Under the pieces are notes generated by a model. It had not been told where the DNA came from, did no database searches, and saw nothing but the letters and a program-made list of their open reading frames with translations. The translations under genes and the position numbers were made by a program. This document shows positions 8,006-16,774 of a stretch of 52,249 bases of DNA, one piece after another (the stretch's first letter is position 1; each line of letters begins with the position of its first letter). Source of the stretch: Pseudomonas sp. SJZ079. GTDB taxonomy: Bacteria; Pseudomonadota; Gammaproteobacteria; Pseudomonadales; Pseudomonadaceae. Location: the NCBI RefSeq assembly GCF_007993865.1, contig NZ_VIUH01000031.1:1-52249 (forward strand), given 5' to 3'.

Positions 8006-9073
8006 ATGTTCAATAACGACCGCTTGCTGGTGCAGATTCTGCTCCTCGGGCTACTCGGCGCGAGCCTGTGGGTGCTCGCGCCGTTCTGGTCGGCATTGTT
8101 TTGGGCGGCGGTACTGTCTTTCGCCAGTTGGCCGTTGATGCGCACCCTGACGCGCTGGCTGAAGGGCCGCCAAGCCGCTGCTGCAGCCTTGTTGACCGCT
8201 GGCTGGACAATCCTGGTCGCGGTGCCTTTAGTGCTACTTGGCTTCAACCTGGCCGACCACATTCGCGAAGCCACGGCCTTGCTCAAAAACCTGCAGGTCG
8301 CCGGCCTGCCGCCACCGCCGAGTTGGCTTGAAGGCTTGCCATTCGTGGGCGAGCGCCTACTGGGGTTGTGGCAGACCATCGATCAGCAGGGCGCTGCGTT
8401 CTTCGATACCGTGCGGCCGTACCTCGGCCAGGTCGGCAACTGGCTGTTGGCGCGTAGCGCTCAGGTCGGCGGCGGTATGCTGGAGCTGGCCTTGAGCCTG
8501 ATTCTGGTGTTTTTCTTCTACCGTGACGGCCCGCGTTTGGCCGCATTCGTGCACAGTCTGCTGGATCGCCTGATTGGCGGGCGCGCCGAGCATTACCTGG
8601 AGCTGATCGCCGGCACCGTGCAACGGGTGGTCAATGGGGTGATAGGCACTGCTGCGGCCCAGGCTCTGCTGGCCTATATCGGCTTCATGATCGCCGGGAT
8701 CCCGGGTGCGCTTTTACTGGGCTTGATGACCTTTGCCTGCAGCCTGATCATGGTCCCGCCACTGATCTGGGGCCCCGCGGTACTGTGGCTGTTCTGGCAG
8801 GGCGAGGTGGGCATGGCAGTCTTTCTCGCCGTGTGGGGCTTCCTGATAATCAGCGGGGTCGACAATATCCTCAAGCCTTACCTGATCAGCCGCGGCGGCA
8901 ACCTGCCGCTGGTGGTGGTGCTGCTCGGGGTGTTTGGCGGGATTCTGGCTTTTGGCTTCATGGGCTTGTTCCTCGGCCCCACCGTGCTCGCCGTCGCCTA
9001 CAGCCTGCTCAGTGACTGGGTGGCGGGTAAGGCGCCGCCAGCCAGCCCTTCATCAGAGGATCAAGTCCGCTGA
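8006..9073 (+). CDS. AI-2E family transporter (UPF0118)
   Basis: A 355-residue polytopic inner-membrane protein of the AI-2E/PerM family. Paired helices lie at about residues 8-45 (LVQILLLGLLGASLWVL, ALFWAAVLSFASWP), one at about 63-80, then a soluble segment and a C-terminal hydrophobic half with the family-typical GVDNILKPYLISRGGNLPLVVVLLGVFGG run. Members have been linked to autoinducer-2 export or sodium/proton antiport, and the substrate here is not deducible. The start at 8006 is the first in-frame ATG; an out-of-frame ATG at 8002 lies just before it. It converges with the patatin gene across about 115 bp. Confidence 0.9.
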   Translation: MFNNDRLLVQILLLGLLGASLWVLAPFWSALFWAAVLSFASWPLMRTLTRWLKGRQAAAAALLTAGWTILVAVPLVLLGFNLADHIREATALLKNLQVAGLPPPPSWLEGLPFVGERLLGLWQTIDQQGAAFFDTVRPYLGQVGNWLLARSAQVGGGMLELALSLILVFFFYRDGPRLAAFVHSLLDRLIGGRAEHYLELIAGTVQRVVNGVIGTAAAQALLAYIGFMIAGIPGALLLGLMTFACSLIMVPPLIWGPAVLWLFWQGEVGMAVFLAVWGFLIISGVDNILKPYLISRGGNLPLVVVLLGVFGGILAFGFMGLFLGPTVLAVAYSLLSDWVAGKAPPASPSSEDQVR

Positions 9074-9188
9074 TTCAAGGGCCAATGTCCGGCCCGCGTG
9101 TGAGCCGCATTTGTCTCGCGCGCAAGGATGTTGGCGCCCGTTTATGGCGTGTTGGAGGGGGCAGTACGCCATGGCGCTTTCAGGAGAC

Positions 9189-10238
9189 TCAGTGATCGCC
9201 GCGTTCGTACCTATCCAGCGTGTCGCGGGCGATCTGCCGGCCAAGCATGATCAGCTCCGGTGCGCGATAGAACTCGAAGAACCGGCAGGCGCGCTTGGGC
9301 ACGTTGATCAGGATATCGGGCGGGTAGCCGGCAATCTTGTACTGGGCCAGTGAGGTCTGCATCACCTCGAAACTCTGGTTGATCAACTCGAGCAAGGACG
9401 CCGGACCGCTCATGTCGGCGACTCGCGAGCCGCTGGCGGACTTGGTCGCAGCAGCACTTTCCGTTGAGTCGGCAGACTGCTGAGGCGCAGTTGCGGCGGC
9501 ATGCTGTTGCTGGCTATGAGCCTCTACGATCGGGCTGGCGACTTCTGTTTCTTCCATCAGCAACAGTTCATCGTCCTCGCCCTGCTTGCGACGGAACGAG
9601 GGCAGGCGTGAGCCGAGCGAGGCCATCAACAGGTCGAAGCGGCCTTTCAGCGCCGGTGGCCGTTCGATGACCGGCAACTGGTAGTGGCGCTGGTTGTTCG
9701 AGTTGAGGTTGACCGCGATAATCAGGTCGCAGTGACTGGACACCACCGGCACGATCGGCAGGGGGTTGAGCAGGCTGCCGTCGACCAGCATGCGCTTGCC
9801 CTGGATCACCGGGGTGAACAGGCTGGGAATTGCCGCCGAGGCGCGCATGGCTTGGTGCAGGCAGCCCTCCTGGAACCAGATCTCCTGTTGGTTGGTCAGG
9901 TCGGTGGCCACCGCCGTGAAGGGAATCGGCAGGTCTTCGATATTGATCTCGCCGAGGATCTCGCGAATGTGACCGAAGACTTTCTCGCCGCGAATGGCGC
10001 CGAGGCGAAAACTTACATCGAGCAGACGCAGCACATCGAGATAGTCCAGGCTTTCGATCCATTCGCGGTATTGTCTGAGCTTGCCGGCCGCGTAGATGCC
10101 ACCGACCACCGCGCCCATGGAGCAGCCCGCGATGCAGGCGATGTCATAACCGCGCGCTTCCAGCTCTTCAATTACGCCGATGTGCGCATAACCCCGCGCG
10201 CCCCCCGATCCCAGGACCAGTGCTACCCGTTGAGCCAT
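9189..10238 (-). CDS. Patatin-like phospholipase (RssA type)
   Basis: A 349-residue patatin-domain protein. The glycine-rich oxyanion loop LGSGGARGYAHIG is at residues 9-21, the nucleophile motif GCSMG has Ser40, and the dyad aspartate is in LVDGSLLNP near residue 163. Such enzymes hydrolyse acyl chains of phospholipids; no signal peptide is present, so it is cytoplasmic or membrane-peripheral. After the domain comes a glutamine/alanine/serine-rich low-complexity insert (about residues 230-290), then a conserved-looking tail FEVMQTSLAQYKIAGYPPDILINVP. It diverges from selD across 111 bp. The C-terminal arrangement is longer than minimal RssA. Confidence 0.88.
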   Translation of the reverse strand: MAQRVALVLGSGGARGYAHIGVIEELEARGYDIACIAGCSMGAVVGGIYAAGKLRQYREWIESLDYLDVLRLLDVSFRLGAIRGEKVFGHIREILGEINIEDLPIPFTAVATDLTNQQEIWFQEGCLHQAMRASAAIPSLFTPVIQGKRMLVDGSLLNPLPIVPVVSSHCDLIIAVNLNSNNQRHYQLPVIERPPALKGRFDLLMASLGSRLPSFRRKQGEDDELLLMEETEVASPIVEAHSQQQHAAATAPQQSADSTESAAATKSASGSRVADMSGPASLLELINQSFEVMQTSLAQYKIAGYPPDILINVPKRACRFFEFYRAPELIMLGRQIARDTLDRYERGDH

Positions 10239-10349
10239 TTATTAATCCCCCGTAACGCATTGTTTTATCAACATACGCGCGCCAGTCGCTGGCGCCAAGA
10301 CGGCATTTGCTAGAATGCCGCCGCCTGTCGACCAGTTAAGTGAGATTTC

Positions 10350-11384
10350 ATGAGCGAGCCCATCCGTTTGACCCAGTACAGCCACGGCGCTGGCTGCGGT
10401 TGCAAGATTTCCCCCAAGGTGCTGGACGTGATCCTGGCCGGCAGCGGTGCGCAGAATCTCGACCCCAAACTGTGGGTTGGCAATGCCTCGCGCGACGATG
10501 CGGCGGTTTATGCCATCGATGGCGAGCGCGGCGTGGTCTCGACCACCGACTTCTTCATGCCCATCGTCGACGATCCCTATGACTTCGGGCGGATCGCCGC
10601 GACCAACGCGATCAGCGATATCTATGCGATGGGCGGCGATCCGCTGATGGCCATCGCCATTCTCGGCTGGCCGGTCAATCTGTTGCCCGCAGAAGTTGCC
10701 CGCGAAGTGATTCGCGGCGGCCGCGCCGTGTGTGACGAGGCGGGCATCCCGCTGGCTGGCGGACACTCCATCGATGCCCCGGAACCGATCTTCGGCCTGG
10801 CCGTCACCGGTCTGGTGGAAAAGCGCCACATGAAGCGCAACGACACCGCGCAGGTCGGCGACAAGCTGTACCTGAGCAAACCGCTGGGGATCGGCATCCT
10901 CACCACCGCCGAGAAAAAAGCCAAGCTGCGCAGCGAAGACGTCGGCCTGGCACGCGACTGGATGTGCACCCTGAACAAACCCGGCAGCCGCTTCGGCAAA
11001 CTCGCCGGGGTGACCGCGATGACCGACGTGACCGGCTTCGGCCTGCTCGGTCATCTGGTCGAGATGGCCGATGGCAGCGGCCTGACCGCACAGATCGAGT
11101 TCGCCAAGGTGCCGCGTCTGGGCAGCGTCGACTATTACCTGGAGCAGGGCTGCGTCCCTGGTGGCACCCAGCGTAATTTCGACAGCTACGGCGAGAAGAT
11201 TGCGCCCTTGCCCGAAGCGCACAAACTCTTGCTCTGCGATCCGCAAACCAGTGGCGGTCTGCTGGTCGCGGTGACGGCCGACGGTGAGGCGGAGTTTCTC
11301 GCGGTCGCCAGCGAACTGGGGCTTTCCCTGCAACCCATCGGCCAGATGCTCGAGCGACAGCGTTTTGCGGTCGAGGTGCTGTGA
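10350..11384 (+). CDS. selD: Selenide, water dikinase
   Basis: A 344-residue SelD, which makes selenophosphate from selenide and ATP. The N-terminal glycine-rich loop GAGCGCK contains Cys16 in place of the selenocysteine found in some orthologues, plus Lys19. GMGGDP-type and GFGLLGHL motifs and the late DPQTSGGLL follow. AAGTGAG precedes the ATG. The stop overlaps the selU start (TGATG), so the two are coupled. Because the window shows selD with selU but no selA or selB, the local job is tRNA selenouridine synthesis; selenoprotein synthesis genes may lie elsewhere. Confidence 0.96.
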   Translation: MSEPIRLTQYSHGAGCGCKISPKVLDVILAGSGAQNLDPKLWVGNASRDDAAVYAIDGERGVVSTTDFFMPIVDDPYDFGRIAATNAISDIYAMGGDPLMAIAILGWPVNLLPAEVAREVIRGGRAVCDEAGIPLAGGHSIDAPEPIFGLAVTGLVEKRHMKRNDTAQVGDKLYLSKPLGIGILTTAEKKAKLRSEDVGLARDWMCTLNKPGSRFGKLAGVTAMTDVTGFGLLGHLVEMADGSGLTAQIEFAKVPRLGSVDYYLEQGCVPGGTQRNFDSYGEKIAPLPEAHKLLLCDPQTSGGLLVAVTADGEAEFLAVASELGLSLQPIGQMLERQRFAVEVL

Positions 11385-12484
11385 TGCGCGACAATACCGA
11401 CGATTACCGCAGCATCTTTCTTAACGACACGCCGATGATGGACGCGCGCGCCCCGGTTGAGTTCGACAAGGGCGCCTTTCCCCACGCGATTAACCTGCCG
11501 CTGATGGACGACATCGAGCGGCAAAAGGTCGGCACCTGCTATAAACAGCACGGCCAGCAGGCGGCCATTGCGCTTGGGCATCAGTTGGTCAGCGGTGAAA
11601 CCAAGGCCGCACGGATCGAGGCTTGGGCGGCGTTTGCCCAGGCCAACCCAGAGGGTTACCTGTACTGCTTTCGCGGTGGCCTGCGTTCGCAGACCGTCCA
11701 GCAATGGCTAAAAACCGAGGCGGGTATCGCCTATCCGCTGGTGCTGGGCGGCTACAAGGCGATGCGTAGCTTCCTTCTGCAAACCACCGAGCAGGCAGTC
11801 GCACAATGCGATTTCGTGCTGGTGGGCGGCATGACCGGTACCGGCAAGACCGAGGTGATCGCTCAGCTCGATAACAGCCTGGATCTGGAGGGGCACGCCA
11901 ATCATCGCGGTTCCAGCTTTGGCAAACGTGCCACCGCGCAGCCGCAGCAGATTAATTTCGAGAACGCCCTGGCCATCGACATCCTGAAAAAGCGTGCGGC
12001 GGGCATGCAACAGTTCGTGCTCGAGGATGAAGGGCGGATTATCGGTAAGTCCTCGCTACCCTTGGAGTTGTACCAGGGCATGCAGGACTACCCTCTGGTG
12101 TGGCTGGAGGACAGCCTGGCCGGGCGCGTCGAGCGCATTCTCAAGGATTACGTGATCGACCTGTGTGCCGAGTTCATCGCCTTGCAGGGCGAAGAGTCGG
12201 GCTTCAAGGCGTTTTCCGAGCGCCTGCAACAGAGCCTGAAAAATATCCTCAAACGTCTGGGTGGCGAGCGTTATCAACGCCTGGCGGCGATCATGGATCA
12301 GGCCCTGCTGGAGCAGCAGAGTCATGGGGTGGTCGACCTGCATCGCGGTTGGATCGAGGCCCTGTTGGTCGAGTATTACGACCCCATGTATGCCTACCAG
12401 CGTGAGAACAAGGCGGGCCGGATCGAGTTCGTTGGCGAACAGGCCGCGGTGGTGGAGTTTCTCCGTCAGCGAGTCCAGTTATAA
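11384..12484 (+). CDS. selU: tRNA 2-selenouridine synthase
   Basis: A 366-residue SelU/MnmH (YbbB). An N-terminal rhodanese domain carries the catalytic Cys95 in YCFRGGLRSQ. A P-loop GGMTGTGKTEV begins near residue 142. The enzyme replaces sulfur by selenium in the wobble 2-thiouridine of certain tRNAs, with geranylated tRNA as an intermediate, using selenophosphate from SelD. I place the start at ATG 11384, overlapping the selD stop by one base; a GTG one codon earlier is possible. Cytoplasmic. Confidence 0.95.
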   Translation: MRDNTDDYRSIFLNDTPMMDARAPVEFDKGAFPHAINLPLMDDIERQKVGTCYKQHGQQAAIALGHQLVSGETKAARIEAWAAFAQANPEGYLYCFRGGLRSQTVQQWLKTEAGIAYPLVLGGYKAMRSFLLQTTEQAVAQCDFVLVGGMTGTGKTEVIAQLDNSLDLEGHANHRGSSFGKRATAQPQQINFENALAIDILKKRAAGMQQFVLEDEGRIIGKSSLPLELYQGMQDYPLVWLEDSLAGRVERILKDYVIDLCAEFIALQGEESGFKAFSERLQQSLKNILKRLGGERYQRLAAIMDQALLEQQSHGVVDLHRGWIEALLVEYYDPMYAYQRENKAGRIEFVGEQAAVVEFLRQRVQL

Positions 12485-12564
12485 GGAGCTGGCACTTTTC
12501 CATCATATGCGCGTCATACTGAGTCACAGTACGTGGTCATTTATCCATTCGAAGGGTATGAGAT

Positions 12565-12843
12565 ATGAAAGCCTGGATCTGCTTGCCGTTAATCGCTTTG
12601 CTGCTGGCCGGCTGTGCCGGTAAAACCGTCTATCGTGACAGCTGTGCCAATCAGCTGAATGCCGCCTGGCAAGAGCTCGACCTGGCCAAGGCGGAAGGCT
12701 TTGCCGGCACCGTGAGTTACTCGAAGGCCTTGTCGCTGCTCACCGCGGCGAAAACCCAGCAACAGTTCGAGGCCTATAAGGGCTGCACCAGCAAAGCCGA
12801 GCGGGCGCGTTTCTATATCCGTGAATCGCGCGCGGGGCGCTGA
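12565..12843 (+). CDS. Small lipoprotein of unknown function
   Basis: A 92-residue protein with a clear lipoprotein signal: a positively charged start, a hydrophobic core and the lipobox LLAGC, so the mature protein would begin at Cys17. The mature part is helical and charged (AWQELDLAKAEGFAGTVSYSKALSLLTAAKTQQQFEAYKGC in two stretches) with two further cysteines. GAAGGGT precedes the ATG. The last base of its stop is the first base of the next gene's ATG (TGATG), so translation is probably coupled. It is likely anchored in a membrane of the envelope; no function is recognisable. Confidence 0.75.
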   Translation: MKAWICLPLIALLLAGCAGKTVYRDSCANQLNAAWQELDLAKAEGFAGTVSYSKALSLLTAAKTQQQFEAYKGCTSKAERARFYIRESRAGR

Positions 12844-13451
12844 TGCAACTCGATTTCAGTAGCCTGACACCGCTGGATGCCTACCGTTGGCTCGCGTCCA
12901 CTGTGACCCCCAGGCCCATCGCCTGGGTGTCCAGCGTGTCTGCAGACGGTATCAGCAATCTCGCCCCCTTCAGCTTCTTCCAGGTGATCAGTGATGAGCC
13001 GCCGACGCTGATGGTCAACGTCAACACGCGCGCTGACGGTGGCTTCAAGGACACCCTGCGCAATGTGCAGGCAACCGGGGAGCTGGTGATCCAGCTGGTG
13101 TCCTTCGCTCAAGCCGAGGCGATGAATGCCAGTGCCGCGGCCTTGCCCCATGGCGTCAGCGAGTTCGAGCGTTGCGGGATTGCCAGCTTGGCCGGCCAGC
13201 GGGTTGCCGTGCCGCGTGTCGCTGGGGCCGCCGTGGCTTTCGAGTGTCGCTTGGCGGAAGTCCAGCCCTATCCGCGTCATGCACCTAACAGTCACCTGAT
13301 CTTCGCCGAAGTACTGCTCGCTCACCTGGACGATGCAGTGCTCAACGAGAAAGGTCGGATTGACCCCTACAGCCTCGATCTGGTAGGGCGCCTGGGTGGA
13401 ACCTCCTACACCCGCACCCGCGATACCTTCGAGATGAGCCGCCCAGGCTGA
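12843..13451 (+). CDS. Flavin reductase-like domain protein
   Basis: A 202-residue FMN-binding split-barrel protein. STVTPRPIAWVSS near residues 19-31 and GISNLAPFSFFQVIS after it are the flavin-binding signatures of the flavin reductase-like/DUF447-like family, and NSHLIFAEV lies near residue 150. It probably binds FMN and acts as a reductase or oxygenase component, but no partner oxygenase is adjacent and the reaction is unknown. ATG overlaps the lipoprotein stop, so it is the distal gene of a two-gene unit. Confidence 0.85.
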   Translation: MQLDFSSLTPLDAYRWLASTVTPRPIAWVSSVSADGISNLAPFSFFQVISDEPPTLMVNVNTRADGGFKDTLRNVQATGELVIQLVSFAQAEAMNASAAALPHGVSEFERCGIASLAGQRVAVPRVAGAAVAFECRLAEVQPYPRHAPNSHLIFAEVLLAHLDDAVLNEKGRIDPYSLDLVGRLGGTSYTRTRDTFEMSRPG

Positions 13452-13607
13452 AGCTGCCCTGAGTCCGTCACTGAGTCTGTACAGCCAGCTTGGTTTGACT
13501 GAGCTGACTGAACAGGACAGCTAATACCCCCCTACTTGCTGCCAGGCTGCGTCTGACCGTCTCCCCGGTTACTTCGCTACAGCCGCAAATATTCCACGTT
13601 GCCGGGA

Positions 13608-13634
13608 TTAACTTTTCAGCAGTCGAGTCGATAA
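13608..13634 (+). promoter_or_regulatory. Candidate FliA (sigma-28) promoter of the chemoreceptor gene
   Basis: TTAACTTT (13608-13615), 11 bases, then GTCGATAA (13627-13634) resembles the flagellar sigma-28 consensus TAAAGTTT-N11-GCCGATAA with three mismatches and exact spacing. It lies about 160 bp upstream of the chemoreceptor start, within a 341-bp gap (13452-13792) that otherwise shows nothing I can identify. Flagellar-class control fits the downstream gene. Confidence 0.5.
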
Positions 13635-13792
13635 CCCAGAACGATGAGCTAAAAACGACATTCGATTAGCTGAAAGCACCAATCGGACGGTCAGCTAGCT
13701 TGTTCTCTGTACAGCTATGCACATATGTTGCCGGCTGGGATTCGAGCGACATTACGCCGTTTGGTAGTCATCTTGGCAAAGGGGTGGAAAGC

Positions 13793-15757
13793 ATGTGGAA
13801 CGTCCTGCAACGGCGCGTCGCCAGTTTGAGTACGGCAAAGAAACTGGCATGGGGTTTCGGTGTCGTACTCTCGCTCACGGCGGTGGTTGCGGCCACGGGC
13901 TTCTCCGCGCTGCGTGACGTGGGTCAGCGTTCGGCGCTGCTGGAACGGATGAGTTCGATCAATAGCCAGGTGCTGCAGATCCGCCGCAGCGAACAGGACT
14001 TTGCCCTGACTGGCGACATGCAGCACGCCAAGCTGTTGCACGAACAGGCTCAGGCCATCCTCGAGCGCAGCGCGGCCTTGCAGGCAGAATTGCCCGCCGC
14101 TGAGCGGCCGTTGCTGGATGAAGTGGCGGCTGCCGTTGCCGAGTATCAGGCGGCGTTCGACCGTTACGTGGAGCAGACCGATAGCATGGGCCTGTCCCTG
14201 GATGCGGCCAACTGGTTGGTGGTCAGTTCATCCAACAGTCTGGATTTGCTCAAGGACGGCTTGTCGGAAGACGGTGTCGACCTGCTTAAAAGCAGCCTGG
14301 GCGAAGAAGGCGCCGAGTCGGTGGCGCAGGCGGGTCAGATCAGCAGCATCCATCAATTATTGCTGGAGGCGCTCGATCAGGCGCGCGTGCTTCTGGAGCA
14401 GAGTCGCCGCTCAAGCGAAGCCGCGCAGACCGAGATCAAACAAGCGCGCGATGCGCAGAAACTGGCCAGTGAGCTGCGTGATGCCATGAGTGATCCGGGT
14501 TATTCCTCGGTGCTGGGGGACGTCATCATCGGCATCGACTCCTTCAACGAGCGTCTGGCCGAGTACACGCGTCACCTGCAACAGCAGAAGCAGGAACATG
14601 CCCAGTTGGTGATGCAGGCCGAACGCATCGTGGCGCTGGTAGGCGAGGGCTATACCAAGCAGAGGGCCGGCATGAAAGCCCAGTTACAGACCAGTTCCTG
14701 GCTGATTTTCCTGGCCGCGGCCCTGGCCCTGATGATTGGCCTGCTGGCCACCCTGACCATTACCTTGTTGATCGTGCGTCCGCTCAAGCAGGTGATCCAG
14801 CATGCCCGTAATATCGCCGATGGCGACCTCAGCGTTGACATCGAGGTGCAGCGCACTGATGAAGTAGGACAGCTGCTGACAGCCATGCAAGCCATGTCGC
14901 TCAGCCTGCGTGAGATGGTTGGCCGCTTACAAGGGGGCGTGACGCAGATTTCCGCCTCGGCGCAGTCGCTGTCAGCCTTGACTGAGCAGACGCGCCAGGG
15001 TGTGAATGAACAGAAAGCGGAAACCGATCAGGTGGCCACCGCGATGAGCGAGATGACCGCCACGGTGCATGATGTCGCGCGCAACGCCGAGGCTGCCGCC
15101 GGCTCTGCCGAAGAAGCAGACAAGCGGGTCACCAGTGGCGCCGAAGTGGTGCAACAGACGTTAGCCCGGATCAACCAGTTAGCCGCTGCGATGGCCACCA
15201 CCACTCAGAGCATCGAGCAGCTAAGCGAAGACGCTCAACGCATCGATTCGGTTCTGGATGTAATCAAGAGCGTGGCCGAGCAGACCAATTTGCTGGCCCT
15301 CAACGCGGCCATCGAGGCGGCCCGTGCCGGCGAGCAAGGCCGCGGTTTTGCGGTAGTAGCCGACGAGGTACGCGCCCTGGCCAAGCGCACGCAACAGTCC
15401 ACCGCGGAAATCGAGGGGTTGATCGCCACCCTGCGTGAAGGCGTGCGCCGCTCGGTCGAGGACATGAGCAAGAGCGGTGTTCTGGTTGAACAGACGGTAC
15501 AGGATGCCAATCAAACCGAGGGGGCACTGAAAGGCATTGCCGGTTCGGTGACGCAGATATTCGAGATGAACCAGCAGATTGCGGCGGCGGCGGAACAGCA
15601 GAGTGCGGTGGCGGAGGAGATCAGTCGCAGCGTCACCCTGATCCGTGATATCGCCGACCAGTCTTCCACGGCGATGGATGAGTCAGCAGGTTCGAGCATC
15701 AAACTCGCGGAGCTGGGTGTTGAACTGCAAGGTATGGCAGGGCATTTCCGTCTCTGA
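13793..15757 (+). CDS. Methyl-accepting chemotaxis protein with HBM-type sensor
   Basis: A 654-residue transmembrane chemoreceptor. TM1 is at about residues 19-38 and TM2 at about 301-327. A periplasmic region of roughly 260 residues begins LRDVGQRSALLERM and contains QIRRSEQDFALTGD, typical of the helical bimodular (HBM) domain that binds organic acids in McpS. A HAMP domain follows TM2, then the cytoplasmic signalling hairpin with its tip AEQTNLLALNAAIEAARAGE near residue 495. There is no CheR/CheB-tethering pentapeptide. The ligand is unknown. I use ATG 13793 with GGGGTGG upstream; a TTG at 13700 would add 31 residues before the basic N-terminus. Confidence 0.93.
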   Translation: MWNVLQRRVASLSTAKKLAWGFGVVLSLTAVVAATGFSALRDVGQRSALLERMSSINSQVLQIRRSEQDFALTGDMQHAKLLHEQAQAILERSAALQAELPAAERPLLDEVAAAVAEYQAAFDRYVEQTDSMGLSLDAANWLVVSSSNSLDLLKDGLSEDGVDLLKSSLGEEGAESVAQAGQISSIHQLLLEALDQARVLLEQSRRSSEAAQTEIKQARDAQKLASELRDAMSDPGYSSVLGDVIIGIDSFNERLAEYTRHLQQQKQEHAQLVMQAERIVALVGEGYTKQRAGMKAQLQTSSWLIFLAAALALMIGLLATLTITLLIVRPLKQVIQHARNIADGDLSVDIEVQRTDEVGQLLTAMQAMSLSLREMVGRLQGGVTQISASAQSLSALTEQTRQGVNEQKAETDQVATAMSEMTATVHDVARNAEAAAGSAEEADKRVTSGAEVVQQTLARINQLAAAMATTTQSIEQLSEDAQRIDSVLDVIKSVAEQTNLLALNAAIEAARAGEQGRGFAVVADEVRALAKRTQQSTAEIEGLIATLREGVRRSVEDMSKSGVLVEQTVQDANQTEGALKGIAGSVTQIFEMNQQIAAAAEQQSAVAEEISRSVTLIRDIADQSSTAMDESAGSSIKLAELGVELQGMAGHFRL

Positions 15758-15856
15758 GGCAGGTTTCCTTCACAGTTTCATGAGTAAAGGTTACAGGGCG
15801 CTTTGCCCGCTTCGCGCTGACCAGTAGCATCGACCCACTTGCATAAGGAGTGGGCG

Positions 15857-16774
15857 ATGCGTACGAAACTGGAAGCCTGTCAGGGTGCGGTGAACCAGGT
15901 GCTGCTGGGTAAGGAAGCGCAGGTGCGGTTGGCGCTGACCTGTTTGCTGGCGCGCGGCCACCTGTTGATCGAAGATCTGCCCGGTATGGGCAAAACCACC
16001 CTCAGTCACGCCCTGGCCAAGGTGCTCGGCCTGAGCTTCCAGCGTATCCAGTTCACCTCCGACCTGTTGCCAGGGGACATCCTCGGCACCTCGGTGTTCG
16101 ATAAGGACAGCGGGCAGTTCGTCTTTCATCCGGGGCCGATTTTCGCCGAGTTGGTGCTGGCCGATGAGATCAACCGGGCCACACCGAAGAGCCAGAGCGC
16201 CTTGCTCGAAGCCATGGAGGAGGGCCAGGTGACCATCGAGGGCGCGACCCGACCGCTGCCCGAACCGTTCTTTGTGATCGCCACACAGAACCCGGTCAGC
16301 CAGGGCGGTACCTTCGCCTTGCCAGAGTCCCAACTCGACCGTTTCCTGATGCGCCTGTCGCTCGGCTATCCCGCCAAAGCCGCTGAGAAGGCCTTGTTGC
16401 TCGGCGACTCGCGGCGCTCGCTGTTGCCGCGGCTGGAAGCGATCTCCAGTCACAGTGAACTGGCCTCGATCCAGGCCGAGGTGCCGAAAATACGCGCCAG
16501 TGATGCTCTGGTCGATTACGTGCTGCGTCTGGTCGAGGCGACGCGCAGCCAGCCGCAATTCGCCTGGGGCCTGTCGCCACGTGCCAGCCTGGCCTTGCTG
16601 GCAGCCGCCCGGGCCTGGGCCTTGCTGGCCGAGCGCGACTATGTGATTCCCGAGGATGTGCAGGCGGTGCTGCCCTCGGTGGTCGGCCACCGCCTGCGCG
16701 AGCGGGCCGATCCGAGCGGGCATGGTGGCGGGGCGTTGGTGCAGTGGTTGCTGCGCGAGGTGCCGGCACTTTGA
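15857..16774 (+). CDS. MoxR-family AAA+ ATPase
   Basis: A 305-residue MoxR ATPase. Walker A is LPGMGKTT at residues 41-48, Walker B reads LVLADEINRA, and sensor motif FVIATQNPVSQGGTFALPESQLDRF follows in two stretches. MoxR ATPases act as chaperones or activators for partner proteins with von Willebrand or DUF58 domains. Here the partner is surely the DUF58 protein whose start overlaps the stop by four bases (TTGA). ATG 15857 is set by AAGGAG at 15845-15850. It heads the three-gene moxR-DUF58-tgpA unit. Confidence 0.94.
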   Translation: MRTKLEACQGAVNQVLLGKEAQVRLALTCLLARGHLLIEDLPGMGKTTLSHALAKVLGLSFQRIQFTSDLLPGDILGTSVFDKDSGQFVFHPGPIFAELVLADEINRATPKSQSALLEAMEEGQVTIEGATRPLPEPFFVIATQNPVSQGGTFALPESQLDRFLMRLSLGYPAKAAEKALLLGDSRRSLLPRLEAISSHSELASIQAEVPKIRASDALVDYVLRLVEATRSQPQFAWGLSPRASLALLAAARAWALLAERDYVIPEDVQAVLPSVVGHRLRERADPSGHGGGALVQWLLREVPAL

